A stretch of 64,000 nt of DNA from Prolixibacteraceae bacterium (lineage in GTDB: Bacteria > Bacteroidota > Bacteroidia > Bacteroidales > Prolixibacteraceae). Of the stretch, positions 47,074-56,357 are shown one piece after another; within the stretch, counting starts at the first letter, position 1, and every line of letters starts with the position of its first letter. The stretch covers positions 18,792 to 82,791 of the forward strand of contig JAIBEZ010000015.1 in NCBI GenBank assembly GCA_019459485.1. The letters run 5' to 3'. Below the pieces are notes generated by a model that was not told the origin of the DNA, ran no database searches, and saw nothing but the letters and a program-made list of their open reading frames with translations. Both the position numbers and the translations under genes were made by a program.

Positions 47074-47112
47074 TACTACCTACTCAATAAATCCCTATAA
47101 ATCAAAAACTCA

Positions 47113-48156
47113 ATGAATATACTATCCCGAAGATTCCCCGCTGAGTGGGAAAAACATCAGGCCACCCTATTATCATTTCCTTCGGAAGGCCGCGACTGGC
47201 CCGGAAAGTACCACGCCATTAAATGGGCATTTGTAGAAATGATCAAAAAAGTGACCACCTACGAACCGGTGATTTTGGTTGTAAAGTCAGACGAACTACG
47301 CGAAAAAGTAGCGATAATGCTCGAACAGGCACATGTCGATCCTGCTCAGGTAAGTTACATCATCAAAGACACCAACCGCAACTGGATGCGCGATTCGGGA
47401 CCGGCTATTGTGAAAGCTGCCAGTGGAGGCCGCGAAGCCATTCAGTTTGGCTTTACCGGTTGGGCCAAATACAAAAACCACAAGAAAGATCAGGGAATTC
47501 CGGCAGCAGTAGCCCAACATTTGGGATTGCCGCTTGTTCAGGCCATGTACAACAACAAATTGGTGGTGCTCGAAGGTGGTTCAATTGATGTAAACGGATG
47601 CGGAACGCTTATTACTACCGAAGAATGTTTGATGGATCCGGTTCAACAGATTCGAAATAGAGGTTTCAGAAAGGAAGACTATGAAAATGTTTTCCGCGAA
47701 TATTTGGGTGTAACCAACACCATCTGGCTGGGCGAAGGCATTGAGGGCGACGATACCCACGGACATGTGGACGATATTTGCCGTTTTATAAACCGCAACA
47801 CAGTGGTGGCCGTTCAGGAGAAAAACACCAGCGATCCCAATCATCACAAGCTGGAAGCCAATCTGGAAATACTCCGGAATGCCAAGTTAGAAAACGGCGA
47901 AAAACTAAATGTGGTGACCATGCCAATGCCCGGTCGACTCGACTTTGAAGACCTGCGACTTCCGGCCAGTTACGTAAATTTTCTGGTTACCAACGGTTGC
48001 GTACTGATGCCTACTTTCAACGACAAAAACGACTACAAAGCACTCGGAATTCTCACTGATTTGTTTCCTGATCGGGATGTAATCGGTATAAATGCGGTGG
48101 ATTTGGTTTGGGGATTGGGAACTTTGCACTGTTTGAGCCACGAAATTGCGGAGTAA
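47113..48156 (+). CDS. aguA: Agmatine deiminase
   Basis: 347 residues of the peptidylarginine-deiminase-like family. It converts agmatine to N-carbamoylputrescine, the substrate of AguB. Motifs include NRNWMRDSGPAIV, VLEGGSIDVNGCGTLITTEE, WLGEGIEGDDTHGHVDDICR and the catalytic Cys340 in GTLHCLSHEI. The length is normal. The base composition resembles aguB and not the AT-rich genes between the two, which suggests an insertion separated an original aguBA pair. Confidence 0.95.
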   Translation: MNILSRRFPAEWEKHQATLLSFPSEGRDWPGKYHAIKWAFVEMIKKVTTYEPVILVVKSDELREKVAIMLEQAHVDPAQVSYIIKDTNRNWMRDSGPAIVKAASGGREAIQFGFTGWAKYKNHKKDQGIPAAVAQHLGLPLVQAMYNNKLVVLEGGSIDVNGCGTLITTEECLMDPVQQIRNRGFRKEDYENVFREYLGVTNTIWLGEGIEGDDTHGHVDDICRFINRNTVVAVQEKNTSDPNHHKLEANLEILRNAKLENGEKLNVVTMPMPGRLDFEDLRLPASYVNFLVTNGCVLMPTFNDKNDYKALGILTDLFPDRDVIGINAVDLVWGLGTLHCLSHEIAE

Positions 48157-48162
48157 AATGTT

Positions 48163-48216
48163 GTCATTAATGGTAATTCGGTTGTGATTTAAGACAACTT
48201 AATGACCATTAATGAC
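48163..48216. repeat. Palindromic repeat, GTCATT type
   Basis: Arms of 23 bp (48163-48185 and 48194-48216) are complementary with three mismatches around an 8-nt loop. The core matches the repeat at 30119-30185. It may act as a terminator between the convergent ends of aguA and the DUF4293 gene. Confidence 0.65.
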
Positions 48217-48246
48217 TTTATAAAAGCTTTCGGACATCCTTATGAT

Positions 48247-48690
48247 TTATCTGATCCGGTCGATTGAACGTATCAGCGCTTCGTCTTTTCCGATCGCACG
48301 AATGGCCAGATAGTCGAGAACAATGGCGACCAAAGGGAAAACCATGCTGATTTTATAGCTAATTTGTGCTTCGCTGAAAGTGTACCAGGTAAAAAAGAAA
48401 AACATTCCGAATAAACCCAGCATCAGCAAAATAGAAAACACAATGAGCCGGATTTGTCTGATCCGGTTCTTGAAACTCTGAATTGCCACACCATGCAAAG
48501 TCAGTATAATTCCAATTAATATTGAAATGGCCATGCCATTTTCCTTCAATGTACCATCAAGCACAATCCCTTTGTAATTAAAAAGATAGATAGAACCATT
48601 TAAAGCTATTTCAGCAAATGGCAATAAAAATAAAAAGCCGATTAACAAGGCGGAAAGAAACAGGTAAACAGTTTGAATTCGTTGTATCAT
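48247..48690 (-). CDS. DUF4293 family membrane protein
   Basis: 147 residues with four predicted TM helices: MIQRIQTVYLFLSALLIGFL at the start, then MAISILIGIILTLHGVAIQ, LIVFSILLMLGLFGMFFFF and a last helix near MVFPLVAIVLDYLAIRAIG, closing with KDEALIRSIDRIR. The MIQRIQTVYL beginning and the RSxDRIR end are family marks. The function is unknown; the family is limited to Bacteroidota. Confidence 0.9.
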   Translation of the reverse strand: MIQRIQTVYLFLSALLIGFLFLLPFAEIALNGSIYLFNYKGIVLDGTLKENGMAISILIGIILTLHGVAIQSFKNRIRQIRLIVFSILLMLGLFGMFFFFTWYTFSEAQISYKISMVFPLVAIVLDYLAIRAIGKDEALIRSIDRIR

Positions 48691-48836
48691 GATAAATGTA
48701 TTTTTTGCAAAAATAGTCTTTTTAGAAGGTTTTCAGCAGAAAAAATTACTTCAACACTGATATTTTGTAACTCGTTCATAACGAATAAAAACACCCAACA
48801 ATTCAATATTATCAACCTATTCATTGGTATTATTTT

Positions 48837-48844
48837 TACATTTG
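48837..48844 (+). promoter_or_regulatory. Predicted -7 box before the PorP/SprF gene
   Basis: TACATTTG matches TAnnTTTG, 30 bp before the chosen ATG at 48875. No clear -33 TTG is found at the normal spacing. Confidence 0.4.
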
Positions 48845-48874
48845 AAGGAATTTATTTGCGACCAGACAACCAAT

Positions 48875-49888
48875 ATGCTTTACCAACCTGAGCACTTGCC
48901 TAAAAAATCGATCATCGTCTTTTTCCTCCTCATTGGGTGGATTGGCAATTTAGGGGCCCAGGATCCTTATTTTTCGCAGTTTTTCATGAACCCGGTTTAC
49001 ATGAACCCTGCCTATGCGGGAACCATGAAAGTACCGCGCGCCGGTGTACAGTACCGCAACCAGTGGCCAGCCATGAGCAATGCATACACCACCTACTTTG
49101 CATCTTTCGACACTTATCTTCCGAAGATAAAAAGCGGAATCGGTTGGCTGATGTACCAGGATGTTCAGGGTGACGGAATCTTTACCCAAAGTAGTTTTAA
49201 AGCCATTTATTCAAAGGAAATACAAATCAACAAGGATTGGACAATTTACGGAAGCCTTACTGCCGGGGCTCAAATGAATGCACTTAATTTTAACCGTCTA
49301 ATTTTTGCTGACGGGCTGGATGCCGTTTACGGACAGAATCTGCCAACAAATGAAACCCTTCCTGAAAACAACAACCGTATCTTTCCTGATTTTGGCACCG
49401 GAATTTTGGTATTCAACGGCAAATATTTTTTCGGTTTGGCAGCCGACCATTTGAGTGAACCCAACCAGTCGATGTATTCAGCCTATCCAATTCCTTTGTC
49501 AGGAAAGCTGACGGCACATTTTGAAGTGAACCTTCCATGGCATATTCCAGGTCATTGGCGGAAATACTTCGCGTTCAATCCCAATATCATTGTTCAGGCT
49601 CAGGGGGAAGAACAGAATATCACGTTCGGAGTTTACGCCAACCGCAAAGGTTTTTCGCTTGGAATCTGGAACAGGCAAACCACCCGAAAAAGTACCGATG
49701 TAATTGTGATGGCCGGATTTATGGGAAAACAAATGAAAACAGCGATTACCTACGACACCAACATTCGCGGAGTTGGACTTAGATCGCATGGTTCGGTTGA
49801 AATATCGATTTCCTTCCTTTTGAAAGATCCCGGCCCAAAGAGCCTTTTCCCGTTTTACGAAATTCCGGGGGAATGGGAGGTAAGGTGA
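48875..49888 (+). CDS. PorP/SprF family type IX secretion membrane protein
   Basis: 337 residues from ATG 48875 (frame open from 48824); this start gives a signal sequence with SIIVFFLLIGWIGNLGAQ. The mature start DPYFSQFFMNPVYMNPAYAG is the PorP/SprF signature, followed by a beta-barrel pattern of alternating aromatic strands to the C-terminus. These outer-membrane proteins partner individual type IX secretion cargos with CHU_C tails, and such a cargo is encoded convergently at 50078-52399. The pair is probably specific to each other. Confidence 0.92.
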   Translation: MLYQPEHLPKKSIIVFFLLIGWIGNLGAQDPYFSQFFMNPVYMNPAYAGTMKVPRAGVQYRNQWPAMSNAYTTYFASFDTYLPKIKSGIGWLMYQDVQGDGIFTQSSFKAIYSKEIQINKDWTIYGSLTAGAQMNALNFNRLIFADGLDAVYGQNLPTNETLPENNNRIFPDFGTGILVFNGKYFFGLAADHLSEPNQSMYSAYPIPLSGKLTAHFEVNLPWHIPGHWRKYFAFNPNIIVQAQGEEQNITFGVYANRKGFSLGIWNRQTTRKSTDVIVMAGFMGKQMKTAITYDTNIRGVGLRSHGSVEISISFLLKDPGPKSLFPFYEIPGEWEVR

Positions 49889-50077
49889 AAAAGTCGGAAG
49901 TCCGAAGAAAAAAAAAGTTGTTGGGTTGTCGGGTTGTCAAAAAGTTGTCAGTTGACCGAATATCAGTATAAGTTAAAACATCATATTGCAATTGAATTTT
50001 GCGACTGCGACTGATCACTTTTCCCCTCTCCTATCTCCGTTCTTCGGTCTCCTGACTTCGGTCTCCCGTCTTTCTCC
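49889..50077. repeat. Simple-repeat-rich spacer
   Basis: The gap between the two convergent type IX secretion genes contains GGGTTGTC/GTTGTCA units (49922-49955) and CGGTCTCC/TCTCC units (about 50030-50075). No gene or clear terminator was seen. Similar units occur at 29745 and inside the helicase gene. Confidence 0.55.
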
Positions 50078-52399
50078 TCACCTTACCAACATCACTGTTC
50101 CTTTTTGCTGATGCGGATAACCTTGCACATCTGAATATTGGACGATCCACACAAATATGCCGGGTTCTGCCAGATTTCCATTTCGAATTTTTCCGTCCCA
50201 ACCATTTTCCGGATTTGTAGTTTCAAAAACAGTTGAACCTACCCTGTTAAATATCCGTAACTGGTATTTCTCCGGATTTATTCCCAACGTAATTGGCAGG
50301 AAAACCTTGTTTTCAGGAATGTCGCTATCGGGTCTAAAAGCATTTGGAGTTGATAGTGTGAAGGGAATAATTTTGACAACTGAACTGGCAGTATCGACAC
50401 AGCCAAACTTTGATGTTGCCTGCAAAACCACGTTGTATTCGCCGATCGCCTTGTAATGATGCACCGGATTTTCATCTGTGCTGGTTTCCCCATCGCCAAA
50501 ATCCCACAAATAACTCACTGCAAGTTCCGTTTCGTTGAAGAATGAAATTTCAGGATGCACTTCTGAGGCCACGTCATAATTCTGACTGAAAGCAGGATCA
50601 AAAACTGTAACGTATATGTTGTCAATAGCCTTGCATCCCCGTGAATTTTTTGCGGTTACACTGTAATTACCGGTTTCCATAACAGTAAATGTACGATTGG
50701 TCGTTCCATCCTGCCATAAATACGATTCAAACCCGGACCCGCCATCCAGAACGATTTCTCCCGGATAACATGAACCGGTATCTTCTCCCAAATCTATCTG
50801 AGGATCATTGACTTTCACATAGACCTTGTCAGACTTTTTGCATCCCAGTATTGTACTGGCAGTTACTTCGTACCAGCCTTCTTCTGAAACCTTTATTGTG
50901 GTGGTAGTTTCCCCCGTATTCCATTCATAACTGTTAAAGTAGTTTCCTGCATCAAGCTCATAACTTTCTCCTTTACAAATTACGAGCGTGTCATCTTTTA
51001 TATCGCCTTCAATATCAAGCTGAATATCGAGATTGTAACCAACACCATAGCCATACGATTCAGTATCACCAAAATCGCCAAAGCCATACATATAGGCCAG
51101 AAATCCACCATCTTCATTTGGGTTATAAAGCCTGTGAGGTCCGGCGCTCGTTGCTACCTGGGCGTAAGAGTATTTGCTGTTCGGAAATGCAATGAAATTG
51201 GAACTGATTACTGAACCATCCAGCAGGATATTGCCGACTTCAGAAGTGAGGGTAATAATGTTGATATAAAAGATGTTTTCAACTTTGGGCGACATGTATG
51301 CCACGAAGGTAACGTCACTAACTTTCTGAACCACAGGACTTAAAATTATCATAAAGGGATCGCCGACCCCGGAATTTCCATCAGCCCTTTGAGATCTGCA
51401 ATACTGAGCCAGCATTACTCTTTTACTTGAAATTATCCGGCATGACTGGGTACTGGTGAGTTCAAACTCAAAGAATTTACCCTTGTCTATTGTGATGGTT
51501 CGGTTGAGTCCTTCAATTGTAACATTAGTACCATCTTCTGCCGCCAAAACCCTGTAAGTGTCTTTAACCTTTTGCTTCAGTGGAACAACATAAAACTCTT
51601 TTCCCCAGGTACTTGTCGGAGGCATCTGTTCAAATAAATGATCGTATGAAAAATTGGTATAGCCTGAATTTGGAATTGTAGTTGCCTTCGAACCTGAAAA
51701 AAAAGCGATCGGTTTATTTGCTGAAACAAAACTTCCGGTAAGGTCTCCCTGTCCGGCAACGATGTTATTCATTGATTGCACCTGATAGGATTGGCCTTTA
51801 TTCAGCTGTACAATAAATGGCACATTGGCAGATTTTCCCTGATCAGTATTTACTGAAGGAGTTACGTTAACAGTGGTGTTATCCTCGCTTGCAACAATTA
51901 AAAATTCGCTGTTTGACTCGTTAGTGCTTGTTCTACGCGGTGTATAGCACATTGCAAAATATTCTTTGCCCAACGATTCAGTCGGATAAATTACTGCAAC
52001 GTCCGACGATTGAGTCCGGTAATTCAAGGCATAAACATTTACCGGATTTGTTTTTGAAACAAGGTGTATTCCTTTGTTTTCAGGAGTTTCAGACCCCATT
52101 GATTCCAATAAATTAAAATCAATCGGAACTATAATTGACTTATTGGCTTCCACTGAATAGTTGCCGCCAATTGGGATCTCATTCGGGCCATAGGTGAGTG
52201 TAAAGTCAGAACCAAACCTTGAAGTAACAGTAATTTCAAGGTAATGATTCGGATGGTTGCTCCGGTTCTGCATAAAACCAATCCAAAAATCAGTTCCTTC
52301 AGTTGAATAATGGCACGGATCCAGCGATTCATCAGCCATCAAAAATGAGGGCCACAAAAAGGAAATAAACAGTATCGTTGAAAAAATTACGCCTTTCAT
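50078..52399 (-). CDS. Large secreted protein with IgGFc-binding-like, PKD and CHU_C domains
   Basis: 773 residues. A signal peptide (about 1-22) leads to an IgGFc-binding-like N-terminal region (about 30-450) with EGTDFWIGFMQNRSNHPNHY, VIYPTESLGKEYFAMCY and PTSTWGKEFYVVPL. Ig-like segments follow, each with a Cys and the phrase DAGNYFNSYEWNTG or DGGSGFESYLWQDG. Then come a PKD domain (YLWDFGDGETSTDENPVHHY) and a C-terminal gliding-motility-type CHU_C domain (PNAFRPDSDIPENKVF, LRIFNRVGSTVFETT, GIFVWIVQY, GTVMLVR) that directs export by type IX secretion and surface attachment. It is a probable adhesin; the ligand is unknown. The PorP/SprF partner is convergent. Confidence 0.9.
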   Translation of the reverse strand: MKGVIFSTILFISFLWPSFLMADESLDPCHYSTEGTDFWIGFMQNRSNHPNHYLEITVTSRFGSDFTLTYGPNEIPIGGNYSVEANKSIIVPIDFNLLESMGSETPENKGIHLVSKTNPVNVYALNYRTQSSDVAVIYPTESLGKEYFAMCYTPRRTSTNESNSEFLIVASEDNTTVNVTPSVNTDQGKSANVPFIVQLNKGQSYQVQSMNNIVAGQGDLTGSFVSANKPIAFFSGSKATTIPNSGYTNFSYDHLFEQMPPTSTWGKEFYVVPLKQKVKDTYRVLAAEDGTNVTIEGLNRTITIDKGKFFEFELTSTQSCRIISSKRVMLAQYCRSQRADGNSGVGDPFMIILSPVVQKVSDVTFVAYMSPKVENIFYINIITLTSEVGNILLDGSVISSNFIAFPNSKYSYAQVATSAGPHRLYNPNEDGGFLAYMYGFGDFGDTESYGYGVGYNLDIQLDIEGDIKDDTLVICKGESYELDAGNYFNSYEWNTGETTTTIKVSEEGWYEVTASTILGCKKSDKVYVKVNDPQIDLGEDTGSCYPGEIVLDGGSGFESYLWQDGTTNRTFTVMETGNYSVTAKNSRGCKAIDNIYVTVFDPAFSQNYDVASEVHPEISFFNETELAVSYLWDFGDGETSTDENPVHHYKAIGEYNVVLQATSKFGCVDTASSVVKIIPFTLSTPNAFRPDSDIPENKVFLPITLGINPEKYQLRIFNRVGSTVFETTNPENGWDGKIRNGNLAEPGIFVWIVQYSDVQGYPHQQKGTVMLVR

Positions 52400-52432
52400 T
52401 TTGTATTTCGAAATTGATATTCAATGTTTTAA

Positions 52433-52452
52433 AGACAGGGCATGCCCTGTCT
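52433..52452. repeat. Perfect 20-bp palindrome, copy of 41274-41293
   Basis: AGACAGGGCATGCCCTGTCT is identical to the palindrome 11 kb upstream and is followed here by CTAC. It lies in the 59-bp gap between the helicase stop and the secreted-protein start. Confidence 0.8.
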
Positions 52453-52458
52453 CTACCC

Positions 52459-55400
52459 CTAAATCGCCACCCTTTTATTATGCCGTGTGTACCAAATAAA
52501 TCCCGATACATTTTCGTAGCCGCAATTTTTCAATTCACGAATGTACGAACGCAATTGGGATTTGTATTTATCCGACTCCATTTCTCCTGATTTATAATCA
52601 ACCACCACTACCCCATCCACACCAATCATGATTCGGTCGGGCCGTTTGAGGCCATTTGCACCAGTCAGAATATTTCGTTCGTTTACAACGCGGTAGGTTC
52701 CATCGAACCAGGACTTTACTTCCTGATCGTTCAGCATTTCCAGCAATTCAGCTTTCATAGCTTCGGTTTTATCGGCGCCAATTTTGCCTTCCGTCTCAAT
52801 CCGTTTTACCGCTTTGTCCAAATCGCCGGTAGTTTCAATCAATGAAAGAATTTCATGAATCAGCTTTCCTTTGTTAATACCGCTTTGTATTTTACCATCC
52901 CTGGTAAAAAAATCTTCGCCCCGTTTTTTAATGTTCAGGAATTTTCGGAAATCGGCAAATTCAAATTCCGAAAGCCGCACATCCTTCACCGTTTTTCCGG
53001 TCTTCTTTTTCTCTTCTGAAAAGGCTATTTCGCCAATTTCAAACAATTGTTTTTCAGGATCGTAACTTTCAGTGAACTGAACGGATTCCTCATTTGTGAG
53101 AGCACACGAACCCATCGCGGCTTGTTTGTCAACTGCCTGTTTCAGCAAATCGCCCACCGAAGTAAGTTTGCTGGCAGAGAAACTTGCCCACACCCACAAA
53201 GCCGCTTTTGCACGGGTGAAAACCACGTACATCAGGTTCAGATTATCGATGTAAGTATTGAATTTCTCCGTGAAAAATTCGCGGTAAAAGATGGAATTTC
53301 CGACATCCGATTTGTACCGCACCGGCACCAGTTCCATATCGCTGAAAGGCTCTACTTCCGGTTTGCACCAAAGCAAAGGCGCACGGTCGGGAGTTGCAGG
53401 CGGATGAATGGACCAGTTGAAAAAGGGCACAAACACATGCGAAAATTCCAGTCCTTTCGATTTGTGGATGGTCAGCACAGTGATGGCGTCAATACTGTCG
53501 GAAACAGGGATGGTGAACCGTTCGCCGTTTTGCTTCCACCAATTCAGAAAACTGGTTAATTCGGAAGCCTGCGTTCGCTCGAATACCGAAATTTGATCGA
53601 CAAACGCCTGCAAATACGCCAGTTCGTCGGTCAGGCTGAAAAGATTAAACTTCTCACAAATGCTGTAAATAATCTCCGGAATCGGTTTTCCGGCAATCAG
53701 TTCCTGAAATGCTTTTCCGGCAATAAACTGCAACAATTCATTCTCCGGATCATCCATTTCTTCAAACTGCTGATAAATTTTAGGTTCGTAGGGAATCTCC
53801 CGTCTCCCGTCTCCCACCTCCGGAAATAAATCCAAAGTAAGATTCTGTTGTGCAACGCCTTTTTGACTTGAAACTTGAAACTTGAAACTTGGAACTTCCT
53901 CGCGCAGCTCCGGCACCTTCCCTATCTCCTGCAACTGCGGAAATATCTTCCGGTAGTACAAATAATTGACTTCAGCTTTTACCACCTGATCGTCAGGGTT
54001 CAGAAAGCTGGTCAGGGCGGAAATGATGAAACCAATTACTTCTGAATTAATAATATAGAGCGATTCGCTTGAAAGAATATCAAAATTATAGGCAGCATTT
54101 TCGGGCAGGCCTTTTTGTTCCAGAAACAGGTCGGCAATCAGGCGGGCTTCACTTTTTGCGCGAACCAGAATAGCTATTTCACGGGCTTTCACACCTTTAT
54201 CCTGAAGCAATTTTACCGAATCAACCAGCTCCGAAAGTATCAATTCTTCATTCTCAGCTTTCTGGTCGGTTTTGCTTTCCAGAAACTTTACGCGAACGTA
54301 ACCCAACTCAGCCACGTCTTTGTTCGAAATCTCCTGAACACTGTCGGCATACACTTCCGGAATGGTAATTTCTACCGGATTTTCGACAATGTTGGCAGCC
54401 GAAAGTTCTGATTCAATGTGACTTTGCAGCAACTCCGGAATCAACCGAAACAGTGTATTGTTGAAGCGAATGACTTTTCCATGACTGCGCCAGTTGCTGT
54501 TCAGAACCTCGTTTTGAAGACCGAATGCGGGGAAATTTTCGCCCAGTTTGCCAGCCAGTAACCGCCAGTCGCCGCTCCGCCAGCGGTAAATGGCCTGCTT
54601 CACATCGCCCACCACCATTCCGAGATTGTTCTCCGAAAGCGAGTTTCCGATTAATGGCCTGAAATTATTCCATTGCAAACCGGAAGTATCCTGAAACTCA
54701 TCGATCATAAAATGAGAATACACCGAACCTGTTTTTTCATAGACGAAAGGCGTTTCAGAATCGGCAATCACTGTTTTTAGCAAATGACCCGAATCAGAAA
54801 TCAGAATTACCCCTTTTTCGCGGCAAATTTCCTTGACCGACTTTCGCAAATCGACCAGAATTCCAAGTGTATAAAGCTGACTGTTAATTAACTGTGCAGT
54901 AATGTAATTGCGCGACTGCGATTCTTTGAGTTGCAAGGCACCCTGCAATTTCGGCATCAGTTTGCTTTCGGCAATGGCTGTCAGGTGCGATTTCTGCGGT
55001 TCTTTCACCGAAGCGGTGACCCAGGCTGAAGATTCGGTTGCCGCTGCCAGAACCGTATTCGAAGGCTCAAAATTCAAATCTTTCATTTTCTGGAAAATAG
55101 CGGCCGGACCTCTGCCCTTCCCCTTAAAATCATCCACCGAAAGGTTTTCCATCGCCATAATATTCAAGGCTTCCTGCCCCAGCGATTTCAGCTTGTTTTC
55201 GTATTGAGCGATGATTTTATTTAGCTTGCTACGGTAATCTTTCAGAAAAGTGCGGTCGTTGAGTTTCGCGTACAACTCTTCGTTGAGCGACTTAAACGTT
55301 TCGTTGTAAATCTCGTTTCCCAGCCTGATCATGTCTTTTTTTAGGTTCCAGCCCTTGCCGTCCCTGATTTTTTCTGAAGCAAAAGCATCGAGCCATTCAA

Positions 55401-55866
55401 GTAACTTCGGATCGTCTTCCACAGACTGAATCAGCCGGTCAACTGCCTCTTCGAGAATGCTGTTCTCGTCCAATTCCACATTGTAGGCCGCGTTGATGCC
55501 CAGTTCGCGGTTGAAAGCTTTGATCACCCGTTGAAAAAAGCTGTCGATGGTACTGATTGAAAAGCGCGAATAATCGTGCAAAATGCGTTTCAAAACCAGT
55601 TGTGCCTGCCGCTGCACCATCATCGGTTGCCAGCCCAATTCTTTGGTCAAAACGTCCATGTAAACCGATTCGTTTCCCTTCGCCAACTTGAAAAGTTCGC
55701 CGATGATGCGCGATTTCATTTCGGCAGTGGCTTTGTTGGTGAAGGTTACCGCCAGAATGTGACGGTAGTTGGTATCGTTGGTGAGAGCCAGTTTCATGTA
55801 TTCGATGGCCAGCCGAAACGTTTTCCCTGAGCCTGCAGATGCTTTATATACTTTGAGTTGCGACAT
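52459..55866 (-). CDS. UvrD/RecB-family helicase-nuclease
   Basis: 1135 residues from ATG 55866 (frame open to 55884). Superfamily-1 helicase motifs are Walker A VYKASAGSGKTFRLAIEYM at the very start, NFTNKATAEM-type motif Ia (AVTFTNKATAEMKSRI), the DExx box MIDEFQDTSGLQW, VVGDVKQAIYRWRSGD and TVLTIHKSKGLEFSHVFVP. A C-terminal PD-(D/E)xK nuclease follows, with the core in GVVVVDYKSGEMESDKYKSQ. It resembles RecB/AddA-type double-strand break processing enzymes; no AddB partner is seen. Residues about 655-692 are encoded by two simple tandem repeats (see findings) and sit between helicase domains. No disrupted motif was seen. Confidence 0.9.
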   Translation of the reverse strand: MSQLKVYKASAGSGKTFRLAIEYMKLALTNDTNYRHILAVTFTNKATAEMKSRIIGELFKLAKGNESVYMDVLTKELGWQPMMVQRQAQLVLKRILHDYSRFSISTIDSFFQRVIKAFNRELGINAAYNVELDENSILEEAVDRLIQSVEDDPKLLEWLDAFASEKIRDGKGWNLKKDMIRLGNEIYNETFKSLNEELYAKLNDRTFLKDYRSKLNKIIAQYENKLKSLGQEALNIMAMENLSVDDFKGKGRGPAAIFQKMKDLNFEPSNTVLAAATESSAWVTASVKEPQKSHLTAIAESKLMPKLQGALQLKESQSRNYITAQLINSQLYTLGILVDLRKSVKEICREKGVILISDSGHLLKTVIADSETPFVYEKTGSVYSHFMIDEFQDTSGLQWNNFRPLIGNSLSENNLGMVVGDVKQAIYRWRSGDWRLLAGKLGENFPAFGLQNEVLNSNWRSHGKVIRFNNTLFRLIPELLQSHIESELSAANIVENPVEITIPEVYADSVQEISNKDVAELGYVRVKFLESKTDQKAENEELILSELVDSVKLLQDKGVKAREIAILVRAKSEARLIADLFLEQKGLPENAAYNFDILSSESLYIINSEVIGFIISALTSFLNPDDQVVKAEVNYLYYRKIFPQLQEIGKVPELREEVPSFKFQVSSQKGVAQQNLTLDLFPEVGDGRREIPYEPKIYQQFEEMDDPENELLQFIAGKAFQELIAGKPIPEIIYSICEKFNLFSLTDELAYLQAFVDQISVFERTQASELTSFLNWWKQNGERFTIPVSDSIDAITVLTIHKSKGLEFSHVFVPFFNWSIHPPATPDRAPLLWCKPEVEPFSDMELVPVRYKSDVGNSIFYREFFTEKFNTYIDNLNLMYVVFTRAKAALWVWASFSASKLTSVGDLLKQAVDKQAAMGSCALTNEESVQFTESYDPEKQLFEIGEIAFSEEKKKTGKTVKDVRLSEFEFADFRKFLNIKKRGEDFFTRDGKIQSGINKGKLIHEILSLIETTGDLDKAVKRIETEGKIGADKTEAMKAELLEMLNDQEVKSWFDGTYRVVNERNILTGANGLKRPDRIMIGVDGVVVVDYKSGEMESDKYKSQLRSYIRELKNCGYENVSGFIWYTRHNKRVAI

Positions 55867-56357
55867 AGAATGCAAATTTATCACAGATTACACTGACAAA
55901 CACAGATTAAAAACCGGATTTCGAAAATTTGTTGCTTACGTGCCTTGGTGGCTATTTTATTTTGAAAAACTAAAAGTAAGCATATCTGCGATATGGCAAG
56001 CATGATTGGGATTGGATATTTAATACCGATTGGAGAAATGTAATAGTCCAATTATCGCTCACTCAATTGGCCTAACATTTCTATCCATCGGCATTCTACC
56101 GCAATAACTTTGGATTAATCTATAAATCACTTTGGTATAACAAGTTGTTGATAAGTATTGTAAAAGAAGAGGTTTTTTTTTGTTTTACATATATGGATTA
56201 TCCATACTTTTATAGAATCTTATTGTATGAGCGAAATATGATTAAATAATTACATCTTACTAGTCATGAAAAAATATATGTAATATTCATTCTTTTAGCG
56301 ATCTTCTATTTTGTATTTGGATATATTGGAGTTTTGCTTAAATTCTTTAATATATCT
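55867..56357. other. AT-rich gap with a dispersed-repeat remnant
   Basis: From 55875 to about 55990 the sequence reads like common dispersed repeats (ATCACAGATTACACTGACAA, then ACGTGCCTTGGTGGCTATTT). The remainder is AT-rich without a recognisable gene until 56250. From 56250 a frame is open into the next gene, and 56266 has an out-of-frame ATG (see findings). Confidence 0.5.
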
